Shown here piece by piece: positions 45,305 to 57,517 of a DNA stretch of 64,000 nucleotides. The stretch is taken from positions 12,090,633 through 12,154,632 of the forward strand of contig JAKGHH010000006.1 of assembly GCA_022828595.1 (NCBI GenBank), read 5' to 3'. A program made the position numbers and the translations under genes. The stretch's first letter is position 1; every line of letters begins with the position of its first letter. The notes under the pieces were generated by a model. That model was not told the origin of the DNA and ran no database searches. It worked only from the letters and a program-made list of their open reading frames with translations. This DNA is from Nelumbo lutea (lineage: Eukaryota > Streptophyta > Magnoliopsida > Proteales > Nelumbonaceae).

Positions 45305-45548
45305 TTGCGAGAGGCCGAGAGTGCAGGTTGTGTCTCTTTTTCTACTATCTACACGTTTGTAGTATGATACAGGGAGTTGAAGGCGTCAAGGCGGGAGTGG
45401 CCACACAAGGCCGTTCAACCGAAATGCCGATATAGATAACCCACGAATGAATGAGAGCGAGAGAGAGAACTAAAGCATATGAGGCTCACGTGGTGGTTGG
45501 TAGATCGTGATTGATCAGTATTCCGAGTAGAAGTAGAACCGTTAGTGC
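45305..45548 (-). promoter_or_regulatory. Presumed promoter and 5' UTR of the host gene
   Basis: Region upstream of the ATG at 45304. A G-box CACGTG at 45487-45492 lies 183 bp before the ATG. The minus strand has a pyrimidine patch (CTCTCTCTCGCTCTC, about 45457-45471) of the kind common in plant core promoters, then a weak TATA-like CTATATC near 45430. The region is cut off upstream by hAT-like element 4, whose target duplication begins at 45541. Confidence 0.5.
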
Positions 45549-46206
45549 CAATGTTTTAAAAACCGACCCGGAGGCCGAACCCTTTTTCTTCCGGGTCGCG
45601 GGTCACCGGTTCGACCGTTCGGGTAGAACGGGTCAGGGGTCCAATTCCCAGGTCGGACGGCCCGATAATTCGAGTCAAATAGACATTCTGACAAAAAAAT
45701 AAAAAACGGACAGAACCGCTAAACGGTTTGAACGCTCGGGTCAACGATTTGTTGACCAAATCAATGTTTTTGGGGCAAAATGGAACTAGTCACCTGACCG
45801 TTTCCTGGTTTTTCTGGTCCGACTGTCTGGTTTGGTCTGGTTTTGAAAACCATGTGTTATATATATTTTTATATTTAATTTATGTTTTTTAATTTAGTTT
45901 TAATTTTTTATTTATAAAAAACATAAAAAATTGCAATTTGAGGCTAAAAAGGTTACGACGCCTTAGATCTCAAAAAGTTACCCAAAATAAAAAATAAAAA
46001 AAATCACCTCAATCAGACATCGGAGTGCAAAGTTTGCATGTATTGAGTGTGCAACCCGTGACCCGGTCATTAGGTTGAATGGTTCTTGACTAAATCAATG
46101 ATTTTTAACCGTTTGGTGGGTCTTGACTGAATCGGACCCAAAATCTTGACCGAGTGACAATTCGAATGGTTCAACTAGCCAGGACAACAATGGGTTGAAA
46201 ACACTA
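45549..46206. mobile_element. Non-autonomous hAT-like element 4
   Basis: Left end CAATGTTTTAAAAACC, right end read inward TAGTGTTTTCAACCC. 8-bp duplication GTTAGTGC (45541-45548) and GTTAGGGC (46207-46214), 7 of 8 equal. Subterminal zones hold many words of the GGTCAC/CGGTTCGAC/GACCGG kind (45560-45840 and 46030-46190). An AT-rich centre separates them. Non-coding. It lies about 240 bp upstream of the host gene ATG. Confidence 0.72.
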
Positions 46207-46219
46207 GTTAGGGCTGTAA

Positions 46220-47146
46220 TTTTTTTTTTTTTTTGATAAAATTATAAATTGTGCTACACGAGGCAAGGGGTAGCACTACCCCAAACATTACAAAAACAAA
46301 TAAAAGCAAGAGACCAACAAAGCCTCATTGAAGGTGACATGTGTCAACCAGTTAGCTGCTTGATTGCTTCACAAAAAGCATCATGATATCTGACTCTAAG
46401 ATCCATGAAGCTGCATAGATGACGACACTAATTAATCACAATCTTCAGTCTCTATGGAGATCCACCACTTTTCTTAAGCAGAAAATAAGCTTGGGAATCT
46501 CCTTCAATGACAATTGACTAGTTTCTAAAGTTAAGGGTGATATTGTGAGCTTCCCAAACAGCCCATGCCTCTCCAAGGTTAATAGTGGTAACACCTAAAC
46601 AATAAGATCTAAAACTTCACCATGATGATTTCTAGCGATGCAAGCAATAGAGCATAAACCATTGGGATGATGAGAGGCATCAAAGTTAATTTTAATGCTT
46701 CCCCATTTTAGACTCTTCCACTTGATGAATTTTCAAGATCGGTTCATTGATTGTCCATCAATATTACTAAAGTTGTCTTTAAGATCAAGAAAAATATTAA
46801 AGCTTTCTCAAGCAATGTAGGTGGGGGTATTACATTATTATTGAACAATTTTTCGTTTTGATTTTTGCAGAAAAAAACCATAAAATAGTTACACTCTCTC
46901 GATGGCAAATTGGTTTTCACATCCACCTCTAATTTCCCAAATTCTACACCACCAACTCCAAATCAAGATATCCTCCTCCCTAGAACTAATAAGACAAGGA
47001 CCAATAGCATACCATACTAGTTTTGCATAAATACAGTCCTTAAAAATATGATCCACATCCTCCTCTTCACCACAATTAGCACAAGTTTCATTCTTCTTAA
47101 AGGAGAGTTTATTACTAAGAAACAAGAAAAGAAACATTTTGAGTTT
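46220..47146 (-). pseudogene. LINE fragment: zf-RVT and RNase H with poly(A)
   Basis: On the minus strand: ETCANCGEEEDVDHIFKDCI then YAKLVWYAIGPCL is a zf-RVT domain (47137-46889). RNase H follows with INFDASHHPNGLCSIA and, in other frames, LSLKEIPKLIFCL and VVIYAASWILES, then a 3' end with poly(T) on the plus strand at 46220-46234. 5' truncated, abutting Helitron sequence at about 47147. Broken by stops. Confidence 0.72.
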
Positions 47147-48196
47147 ATTACATATTGCAATGGTAATATGTAGATGGGTAAGACCTTTTGATCTTTATAT
47201 CACTTTCATCTATAACCCAAAATTGCTAGAGCTAATAGAAGAACTTCAATGAATACCGTGGCAACAAGTAGAAGATCGACATGATTTAACTGGTAGGGTA
47301 TTTTAAATTAAATTTAAATAATTGATTTATGATTTGAAAAAAAAATACTAATTGTGGATGTTATTGCAAGTGTTTACATAATAAAATTAAAAAAAAAAAA
47401 GGCTTTCTACATGCCTACATACTTATAAATTTGGTAAAGTGATTCACTCCTATTTTACAAAGAAAAGTGATTCACTCTTATATAAAACAGTTATTCGGTA
47501 CATGATGCATAACCCCCTATGGTGAAAACAATTTAAGTAGTCTATATATAGTTGATGGTAAATGTTTTAAAGGATACTTAAAATCATTTTGTTAATAGAC
47601 TGTAAATAACAATGGATTCATCTTTTATTGATGATGGAATGATGAAAAAAAGTTAATAAAAAATCTTGTTGAAGTTGATAACAAATGGATAATTCCATAT
47701 AATCCAAATATATTATTATGATATAATGCACATATAAATGTTGAAAATGTGCAAAACAAAGGTTATTAAGTACTTATATAAGTACATTCATGAAGGCTTA
47801 GATGGCATAACCATTGCAATTAAAGACAATAGTATGCCCACTACAAATGTTGTAGGAGATCGATATAAATATGTATATGAAACAATATTGTGATTGTTGC
47901 TACATCTCATTAGTTGGAGAATATGGAGAATATTCTAGTTTAATATTCGAGATCATTCTTCAATGGTAGAGTGACTTCAATATCATTTTCCAAATCAGTA
48001 ATTATTGATATTTTTAGATTATAAAACTTGATTGTAGTTCTTAATCAGGAGGGGGTGAAAGATAGTATGTTAACAAAATGGTTTGAGACAAATAAAAAAT
48101 GTGAAGGCGTAAAAAACTTAACATATGTAGAATTAATTCCCTTTTAAGTAGATTTGGAACAAATAAATAAAACAATGAATTAGAAGAAAATAGGGA
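47147..48196 (+). pseudogene. Helitron Rep/helicase, N-terminal part
   Basis: Helitron_like_N features: AMVICRWVRPFDLYITFIYN then PKLLELIEEL and DRHDLTGRVF; later MVDGKCFKGYLKSF and VEVDNKWIIPYNPNILL then YNAHINVENVQNK; near 48090 MLTKWFETNKKCEGVKNLTY. Many stops and shifts. The frame is cut at 48196 by gypsy G and resumes at 58218. Confidence 0.8.
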
Positions 48197-48914
48197 TGAT
48201 AAAGGGTAATTTGGTCCTCCAAATAACATCAGAACACATGGCATCTAAGTGACACCTCAGCACTGAGTAAGCAAATCACCCTGGCAGGACAGCTAATAGC
48301 ACCTCGCCCAAGGCTGATCTAAAGTACCCGGACCTGGCCGACCTAACGGTCCTTTGTATAAGGAATGACCTCCTTCGGGATCGGTCGAGCTAAGTAGGGT
48401 ATAAGTGGCAACCTATAAAGTGTGCTCGCCGACTTATTACATAGACCCGTTACTAAGACCAAGTTCTTCAGAATGATAACGCTTAACCATTAAGCTAGCT
48501 TGCCCGCATCATCCGCATCAGCGTCAATCGGATGGAGCTTAGCTCTCTGTGCAGATTACGTACCGGTGGAAATATTCTCTCCCAACTTAACAGAAATGGC
48601 CCTCCTGGAATCTTGGACCCATTACAGAGGGTCTCTAATCCTCACACCTATATAAAGGTCTCATTTCCATTCTAAGAGGTACCTGCGATTCAGCTCTTGT
48701 TCTCTCTAAACTTCCAAGCATTCCAATACTCTCTAATTCTCCAAAAAACTATTCATTGACTTGAACATCGGAGTGTCCTCCTTGGGTAAAACAACCCAGG
48801 CACTCTAATATTGCTCTTTTGCAGAACTACTCAACTTGGGCTCCGACAAGGGAAACCTCCAACTTGACGTTCAAATCACCTGCCAAGTGAGAGTTGTCAG
48901 ATTGCACAACATCA
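48197..48914 (+). repeat. Gypsy G 5' LTR
   Basis: 718 bp; CCTATATAAAGGTCTC near 48650 is a good TATA region for the LTR promoter. Partner 57518-58212. Confidence 0.88.
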
Positions 48915-48986
48915 ATTGGCGTCATCTATGGGAAATGCTATAAAAAGCTAAGTTCTCACCTCTCCAATACTTTTGTAATAACATCA

Positions 48987-50640
48987 ATGGCTTCTTCAAG
49001 TAACCAACCAACCAACAACAATAACAACAGCCAAGTCACTGGGGGCCAAGACCAACCCGCACTAATCCCAGAGGTCCCTCTGTGACAATCAAACAAATCA
49101 ATGTGCCTTTGACTCCTCCAAGCATCCTGCCTATGCTGAACTTAGCTTTTCCACCACCTTGGGTGAACGCGCCTCTTCCTATAGTTGAGCCCTCCACGGA
49201 TCCTACTGGAATTGATGTGCGTCAGTTCCATGAGTTGGTGCAATGTGTCTGGGGGATGAACTCACAAATGAGGGCATGGAAAGAACGGTTTGCTACCTTG
49301 CTAAGGGCACAACAACAACAACAACCACAACAGTAGAATGCCAAGCTGAACCCCAATCAGTTGCGGCAGCAACAACAACAACAAAACACCGAGCTAAACC
49401 CTAACTAGGCTACTAATCAAAACCTGAACCAGCCTCTAGTGGAGGACCAGAGCTGAGCTATGGCACCCATCGGAACAGAAACCGCCAGCTCGATTGAAGT
49501 GTCCTGAAGGAGGCATCGTAGATGTATACACCACACCTCGAAAAAGAGTCAACTCGCCTTATCTATGAGTAAGGTGGACAAAAGAAATGAGAAAAAGGGG
49601 ACCAATCAGATTAGCAACTTGCCAACATGATAGATATCTCGCACCTCATCGTTGGTCGTCGAGATACTCGTGGTCCTATGACTTAAAGACTTCAAGGCCC
49701 CTAGTCTCGAATCCTATTATGGAACAACAAGCCCCGTGGACCATATTGATAGTTTTCAAGCCCTAATTTAGTTACACGGGGATAATGATGTGAGCCTATT
49801 CATGGCCTTCCCGATGACATTTCGAGGCATGCTCAGATGTGGTACTCGGGACTGGCCGCCAACTCTATAAAAGGCTGAAACCAATTCGCCGACCTGTTCG
49901 CCATGTACTTCGCCACGAGTAAGAGGTGCCCAAAGTCCTCGACCTGCCTATTGAATGTCATCCAACAACCAAATGACACTCCGTGAGTATGTTAAAAGAT
50001 TTAACCTAGAGCGTCTTCAAATTCCCAACCTCAACCCGACAGTACAACTCACCATGGCAATAAACGACGTCTGCCACCCCGATTTATGTTGGGAAATCAA
50101 GCTGGACCCCTAACCTCCATAGAGGAGTTCCTCACCGAAGCTGATAAGTTCACAAAGGCAGAAGAGGTGTTGGGATCCCGGTTAAATCTGTCTAGAAAGA
50201 GAAAGTGAGCAGAAGAAGAAGCGGGGAGCAGTAAGCAGTAGTGAAGGAGTAACTCACCGAAGAGAAGTTGGTCAACCCGCAGCAAGCGAAGCAAGTCACC
50301 AAGAAGAAAAAACAAGTCTCCCCACCAGAGTTCAGGATTGGGTAGGCAATCCAGAACCCCACCAGTCTAGAATAGGAACTATACCGCCCTAAATGCCAGA
50401 AGGGGCAAAATTTTAATGCAAATAAAATAACAGAGTATATAAAAGGGTTACCTAGGATGAGGGGTGACCCTGCAAACAAAAAACCTAATAAGTATTGTCA
50501 TTTCCATCAAGACATAGGTCATGATATTGAGAATTGCCAAAACTTAAAGGACGAGATCGAGGATTTGATCTATCATGAATACCTAAGGCAGAAGCTCAGA
50601 TGAGCATAGAGAGACACCTCAGATGAGTAAGGAGCAAGAT
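48987..50640 (+). pseudogene. Gypsy G gag
   Basis: ATG at 48987 opens MASSSNQPTNNNNNSQVTGG. A Gln-rich stretch follows (AQQQQQPQQ at 49310 and a second at 49365). Capsid-like pieces NNQMTLREYVKRFNLERLQI and TMAINDVCHPDL appear near 49970-50090, then a Lys/Glu-rich region. Numerous stops, many TAG at Gln or Trp positions. Confidence 0.7.
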
Positions 50641-50689
50641 TGAGATTACCCTCCTCAAGACCCACTACAAGTTAACCCCTTCATGGAAT

Positions 50690-52485
50690 CATCAATATGA
50701 TCGTGGGAGGGTCAATAGTAGCAGGATGCACTACTTTGATAGGCATAAGCTCGACCCAAGATCTTGAGCACAACAATGACAATCTGCCAAAGTGCCCCTA
50801 TAGAGAAGAAGTAATTTACTTCATAGAGGACGATACTCATGGAATCCAATATCCGCATGATGAAACCCTTATAGTAAAGTTAACAATAAATGACTTTGAG
50901 GTAAAACGAATTTTGGTCAACTTAGGGAGCTCGGCCTATATTATCTTATTGGAAGCATTTGAGCGAATGGAGCTTAGCCGATGTACCCTTGGTTGGCTTC
51001 AGCGAGGAAGTAGTTTGGCTCCTAGGTGAGGTAAGGGCCCCAGTTGTAGCGGGCTTGATGCTCAACTCGGCCTGATTCGATCACAACATCTTAGTGGTCG
51101 TGACCCCCTCACCCTACAATGCCATTTCGGGCTGACCTATCATGCATGCCCTCTGAGCAGTAGTGCCGACCTATCATCTGGCAGTAAATTCCAACATTTG
51201 GTGGCATCGTAGTTATGCAAGGCGATAAACTTGAGTCTCGCAATTGTTGTGTAGCAACGCTAAAAGCTAAAGGAAAAATAGCCATCGACATCAACTTGGA
51301 ACCGCCCCCAGAAAAAAATTGATGAGCGAGCTTGGCCCATAGAAATATTGTCCTAGTGCTTGTCTCAGAGGTTGAGCCAAAGAAGACAATACAAATAGGG
51401 GCTCGCCTTACTGAACCAGTGAGCTCTAATCTAGTAAGTTTTTTACTTAAAAATTTAGATGTTTTTGCTTGATTGGCAACAGAAAGGCCTAACATAGACC
51501 CTTCCATTATAACTCACAATTTAAATGTTGACCCCTCGGTCATATCAATCTGGTAAAGGAAAAGAAACCTCACCCAAGAAAGATGGAAGATAGTAGATGA
51601 GGAAGTAGGGAATCTCCTCGCAGTAGACTTCATTAGAGAGGTCCAATATCTGAGCTGGATTGCAAATCTAATACTCGTAAAGAAGGTCAATGGAAAGTAG
51701 TGGTTGTGCATCAATTATATAGACCTTAACAGAGCCTGCCCAAAAGATAGCTTCTTACTTCCAAGAATTGACCACCTAGTAGATGTGATCTCAGGGTTCG
51801 AGCTGTTGAGTTTCATGGATGCATACTCTAGCTACAACCATATCTTAATGGATCCGACCAACGAAGAAAAACTGCTTTTGTAACTGAGATGGGCTTGTAT
51901 TGTTATAAAGTCATGCTCTTTGGTCTAAAAAATGCTAGGGTGACATTCCAACATCTTGTAAACAATGTTTTTTTTACTTAATTGGAAACAATGTTAAATG
52001 TTATGTGGATGATATGGTTGTAAAAACTCAGTTTTCAAGCTTTCTAATTGCTAACCTAAACTGCATTTTTAACATTTTAAGAGAATATAACATGAAACTC
52101 AACCCGAACAAATGCATCTTCAGAGTCACATCAAGAAAGTTCCTTGGATACATAGTAATCCGACATGGCATTGAGTTCAACCTGAAAAAAACCCAGGCCG
52201 TCCTAGATATGCGACCTCTTAAAATGGTTAAAGAAGTGCAAAAATTAACTGGCCAAATAGTCGCCTTGACCAAGCTTGAGCCTGGGGACAAGCTTAAGCT
52301 CTATCTCTCTACGAGTGATGAGGTAGTTAGCTCGGTCCTCATTAGAGAAGTAGAAAATGTTCAACAACCTATTTATTATGTAAGTAAAGTCTTGCACGTT
52401 ACCGAGGCTAAGTACCCAAACATTGAAAAGTTAGCCTTCTTGCTAGTGTTAACAGCCCGAAAACTGAGACCTTATTTTTAGGCTC
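50690..52485 (+). pseudogene. Gypsy G protease and reverse transcriptase
   Basis: Protease in 50697-51029: FEVKRILVNLGSSAYIILLE, where the catalytic D-[TS]-G has become N-L-G. RT: WIANLILVKKVNGK, LNRACPKDSFLLPRIDHLVD, SFMDAYSSYNHILMDP, catalytic YVDD in CYVDDMVVKTQFSS, then MKLNPNKCIFRVTSRKFLGY and YYVSKVLHVTEAKYPNIEKL (RNase H connection). Broken near 51890-51990 and elsewhere. Confidence 0.82.
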
Positions 52486-53230
52486 ACACTGTTGTAGTCT
52501 TAATCGACCAGCATCTGAGGTAGATTCTCCAAAAGCTCAAGGTCTTAGGGAGACTTACAAAATAGGTAATTGAACTCAACGAATATGATATTCGGTTTGA
52601 GCCGTGACCAATAATCAAAGCATAGGTTCTGGTAGATTTTGTTGTCAAGTTTACATTCAGCACGCAGATCCTTGAAGATGTCAAGCTACTAAACACCTCG
52701 GAGGCATCAACCAGTATAGCACCTGTCCTAGCCCGAGAAGTCCCGTTCTGGGATAAGGAGCCCTTGATCTTCCATGTGGACGGCTTGTCCAACCAGTGCG
52801 GAAACGGGGCTGAACTTTTCCTTTACAGGACAAGCAAGGTAAAGATGGAATACACCCTCTAGTTCGCATTCCAAACTTCAAACAATGAAGCTGAATACGA
52901 GGCACTGATAGTCGGGCTGTTGCTAGCAAAGGAGGTTGGTGCAAAGCATATCATAGTGCACACCAACTCACAACTAGTTGTCAATCAAGTGAATGGGCAG
53001 TATGAGGCCCGAGAGCCCACCATGTTGGCATACCTTGCCAATGTTAAGAAGCTCCTACTCAACTTCCACTCTTGATACATCCAACAGATCCTAAGGTCAC
53101 AGAACACTGAGGTTAATGTGCTCTCAAAGCTGGCTAGTGCAATAAACTCCATGAAAAGGACGGTCTACATAGAAGACCTACCATGCCCAAGCATAGAAAA
53201 GGTGGTAGAAGAGGTCACCCCTATTTTGGC
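52486..53230 (+). pseudogene. Gypsy G second RNase H-like domain
   Basis: FHVDGLSNQCGNGAELFLYR, then AFQTSNNEAEYEALIVGLLL, AKEVGAKHIIVHTNSQLVVN and ANVKKLLLNF match the additional (archaeal-like) RNase H that marks Tat-lineage gypsy elements. The Asp of HVDG and the Glu of NEAEYEAL are present, and Asn replaces Asp in HTNSQLV. Confidence 0.75.
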
Positions 53231-54840
53231 GGTAGAGCCGAGCTAGATGGATCCAATCGTTAACTATCTATGCCATGGGGCCCTACCTAAGGAGCATAAT
53301 GCAACCCGAATGGTAGAGCGGAAATCAACTTGCTACATGATTATAGGCGAGCAGTTGTACTACAGGTCATTCACACTCCCCTACCTTCGCTACTTGTGTC
53401 GAGCTAAAGCGAACCAAGTGCTACGGGAGATTCATGATGGTCTCTATGAAGGACACTTGGTCTTGCCCAAAAAGTGCTACAACAAGGCTACTATTAGCCT
53501 ACATTAAAAGCAAATGCAATCGAATTGGTGCAGAAGTGTGATAAGTGTCAGCAACACTTCAACATTTTACACCAACTCACAACCGACCTAAGATACCTTA
53601 CCATTCCATGGCTTTTCGCGCAATGGGGGATTGACATCCTCGGTCCCATTCCACCCGCGACTGGGAAGAGGAGGTTCTTAGTCGTGGCGGTTGACTACTT
53701 TACAAAATGAGTAGAGGTCGATCCGTTGGTATCTATCACAACTTGGAACATGTAGAACTTCTTTTGGAGAAGCATTGTTTATAGATTCAGACTACCTAAG
53801 GTGTTGATCTCAAACAACGACAAACAATTTGATGATATCAAGTTTCAAAGTTGGTGTGTTGAGATAGGCATAAAGTAGAATTTCATCCCGGTTTCCCATC
53901 CTCAAGCAAACAGTCAGGCCGAAGTGACGAACAAGGTAATACTTTGCAATCTCAAAGCTTGACTCGCCCGAGTTAAAGGTTTGTGGGTGGACGAGCTGCC
54001 CAGAGTTCTATGGGCCTACCGAACTAGTGCAATAAACTCCATGAAAAGGACGGTCTACATAGAAGACCTACCATGCCCAAGCATAGAAAAAGGTGGTAGA
54101 AGAGGTCTCCCCTATTTTGGCAATAGAGCCGAGCTGGATGAATCCAATCGTTAACCATCTGTGCCATGGGGCCCTATCTAAGGAGCGTAATGTAACCCGA
54201 ATGGTAGAGTGTCAGTCAACTCGCTACATGATTATAGGCAAGAAGTTGTACTATAGGTCGTTCACACTCCCCTACCTTCGCTGCTTGCATCGAGCTAAAG
54301 CAAACCAAGTGCTGTGGGAGATTCATGATGGTCTTTGCGGAGGGCACTTGGGGGGCAGGGTGCTTTCCCAAAAAGTGCTGCAACAAGGCTACTATTAGCC
54401 TATATTAAAAGCGGATCCAATCAAATTGGTTAAGAAGTGTGATAAGTGTCAGTGACACTTCAACATTCTACACCTGCGATTGGGAAGAGGAGGTTCTTAG
54501 TCGTAGCGGTTGACTCCTTCACAAAATGAACGGAGGCCGAACTGTTGGTATCTATCATAACTTGGAATGTGTAGAACTTCTTTTGGAGAAACATCATTTG
54601 CAAATTCAAACTATCTAAGGTGTTGATCTCAGACAACGACAAACCATTTGATGATATCAAGTTTCAAAATTGGTGTGCCAAGATAGGCATAAATTAGAAT
54701 TTCACCTTGGTTATCCATCTTCAAGCAAATAGTCAGGCCGAAGTGACGAACAAGGCAATACTCTACAACCTCAAAGCTCAACTCACCTGAGCTAAAGGTT
54801 TGTGGGTGGATGAGCTGCCAGAGTTGTATGGGCTTACCTA
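53134..54840 (+). repeat. 890-bp tandem duplication inside integrase of gypsy G
   Basis: CTAGTGCAATAAACTCCATG begins at 53134 and again at 54024. Unit one is 53134-54023; unit two starts at 54024, with many point differences and an internal deletion of roughly 85 bp around 54472. The join lies in GAACTAGTGC, close to the GAACTACTATT-like continuation, so a short shared word may have mediated it. Confidence 0.85.
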
Positions 54841-55282
54841 ACTACTATTAAGACGACAATCAGTGAAATGCCTTTCAACTTAACGTATGGGGCCAAAGTT
54901 GTAATTCCAACTGAAATCAAAGTGTCGGCCTTACGCTCTGAGACATATGACGAGGAGACTAATGAGGATGACCTACAAACTAATCTCAATTTAGTGGAAG
55001 AGATTCATGATCTGGCCTACATTCGGACCATAACATACCAATAGCGAGTAGTTCGGTAATATAACGCCCAATTTAGGAAATGCCAATTTAGAGTTGGCGA
55101 CTTGGTACTCAGGAAGGTTATGGTACCTGAGCTTGGTTTAGGAAAGTTAGGCTCGAATTGGGAAGGTCCCTATAGAGTCTTTAAAGTAATCGGTGAGAAC
55201 GTGTACAAGCTTGAAACATTAGATGGGAAGCAAGTACCCTACTCTTGGAATGTTGACAATCTGACAAGATACTACTTATGAA
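53231..55282 (+). pseudogene. Gypsy G integrase with internal tandem duplication
   Basis: Zinc-binding part EIHDGLYEGHL... and KCDKCQQHFNILHQL; core PWLFAQWGIDILGPIPPATG, FLVVAVDYFTK, VLISNNDKQFDD; later HPQANSQAEVTNKVI. At 54024 the sequence jumps back and repeats the segment begun at 53134 (offset 890). The second copy then runs on to the integrase C-terminus: FRVGDLVLRKVMVPELG, NWEGPYRVFKVIGENVYKLE and a stop near 55280. Frame is lost repeatedly. Confidence 0.8.
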
Positions 55283-55819
55283 GAAGATCAAGAATTTTGA
55301 GTTGCATCCGCAAAACCACAAAATTCTACTAAGTAAAAAGATAAGACCACCCACTTTAGCGACTAGATCAAGCTGACCTTACAATAGCTCAGCCAAAAGG
55401 AATTCAAAGGGAAGCCATATCACTTTTTAGCACTAAGGCCCCTAGGTTGACCTCCTAGTAGCTCGGCCAAAATCAAATTTTTACCTCTAATACCCCTAAG
55501 CCAAACCACATCCCCAAAGCCGAGTGCCAAATTCACAAGCAGAGTGTTGACTTATGAGCACGTTGGCCAAAAACAATTTATACAACACATCATCTTGACA
55601 ACATTAAGGAAGTATGAAAAGGGACACAACATAAAACAAAGTAAGATTCTATTACTGGGCAAGTACATCAAAAAATAAAGAGCAAGAGAAGATAGCAGAA
55701 GTAAAATCAATAGGAGTGCATAGGCCCCCAAGAAACAAAGTCTAAAAATTTGATAGGAGCACACATGCTCTAGAAACAACAACTTCAAAGAAAGATTAGA
55801 CCTGCCAGGCCACTACTGG

Positions 55820-57515
55820 TCATCGTCGCCCTATAGCTCATTGTTGACATCGTTCGCCTCTTCACCCTCCTCATTGCCAACCTCTCCTTCTTTATCTGGA
55901 GTCAAAGTCTCCCGGTCGACCTACACTACCAGCTCATCTGGCATTGCCTTAACAAACAAGGTGCCAAAATCGAAATCCAGGTGCAGGGTCTTGAGATAGC
56001 ATCGGCAAAGCTTGAATCCCCTCTTCATTGCGAGAACATTATTGGCCTGGTCCTGGGCATACTTAGATTCTCTTTGGCCTACTCCAGCTCACGCTGCATG
56101 TTAGTGCTAAGCCTAATGAAATGCTAGCGACCCTCATTAGCATTGAGCTGAACCCCCTGCAGCTAGGCCTACAAAGCCTCCATGCTCACTTGTATCTCAC
56201 GTTTCTCCTTTCAGGACGAGGTGACCTGGTTCAGCAACACCTAGCCCGATGTGTTCACCTACCAAAGAAAAAAAGAACAGTCAGAATAAGGATTGTGGGA
56301 AAAGAGAACTAAAACATTAGAAAGCAAAAGACAAACCTAAAAGTTACATCGAGTCATCCTAGTGCCAACCTTAGAAGGGTCCTTCCCACTGTAACATTGC
56401 ACATCTTTTGGAAGAAGGATGCCTCTCCCCATGCGAAGAGCTACTAGGGGATTGGTGAGGTGGTTGAGGATGAAGACATCAATGCTAGAGATCAAGCGAG
56501 GTATGTCTAAGGTGTAGGGACCAGCGGTGCGCTTTTGTGGGTCGACCTGAAATGAGGAAGTGGTTGGGTCTATGGTAGATGATTTCAGGGGCATACGCTG
56601 CAAGCCTTACCTCGACATTGGTCGATGTACCCTCCATTGATGCACGATTGACAATCCTCCTCTTCTTCCTTGAAGTCTTCTTTGCCATTGCCAAAAGCGG
56701 AGCCATACTTGTCATATCTGAACAAGACAAAGGAGATGTTAGCCGAGCTAAAAATTAACTTCAGAAATAAATGCAAACAATGTGTTGGTTGACCTACCTA
56801 TATGGATTAGGCCGGCTCGGATGAGCATAGGCTTAGCTAGAAAATTTTCTACTTGGAACCACCAACACACAAGGCATTGAACTTCGAGGTGCAAATCATC
56901 ATTGAACTCTATATCAACTGCTATCCTTGAATCTTTTCACCATATGGTATCTACATTCCAGTTGGAGATCAACACCTCCTCAAAAACACAAACTTTATTT
57001 TGGCTGTGACTCCATGGAAATTGGTCTGGGCTAGGTTGAATATAGTTGAATTCATTGGGGATTTGGAATGCTGAATACAACTCTATTATCCGCTCCCCTC
57101 TCAGCTCGGTATGGCCAAATGGTGTTTCCTCCTCTACCTCTTGCTGAGATGTCGAGGCCTCAACTTGAGAACCCCGGCGATCTCGCGATGAGGCTCCCTC
57201 CTCTACCCAACAAAAGTTTAATGATCTACCCTCTGAGTGACTCGAAGATATGTTTACAAAGTAAAGGGACTCACCAATTGTGGGGGAAGGTAAGCGTTAA
57301 CCGACAACCTAATAGCAATACTCCGACAGAACTCTCCTCCAACCGATCACCCACTCCAACAGAACTCTCCTCCAACCATACCCGCCTATCTTCGAGCCGG
57401 GTCAAGTGGGTGAGCCAAGCGACTTATGGACAAGTTGGACAAATTACCAAACTGAGAAAGGCGACTACGGGCTACTCCCTTGGCCGAGCTTACATCGACT
57501 TGAGAGTGGGAGGCA
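55820..57515 (-). pseudogene. Antisense gene in the 3' region of gypsy G
   Basis: Minus strand, opposite to gag-pol. From right to left: GHTELRGERIIELYSAFQIP, SPDQFPWSHSQNKVCVFEEV (57150-57000), a basic MAKKTSRKKRRIVNRASMEG at 56690 followed by GTAAGG, an acceptor TTTCAG near 56552 and VDPQKRTAGPYTLDIPRLIS. After a second likely intron a coiled-coil-like stretch with several TAG stops, then an acidic end near 55860-55900. It resembles the antisense 3' genes reported for Tat-type elements (for example Grande) and perhaps the putative gypsy-transposon domain; function unknown. Confidence 0.5.
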
Positions 57516-57517
57516 AA

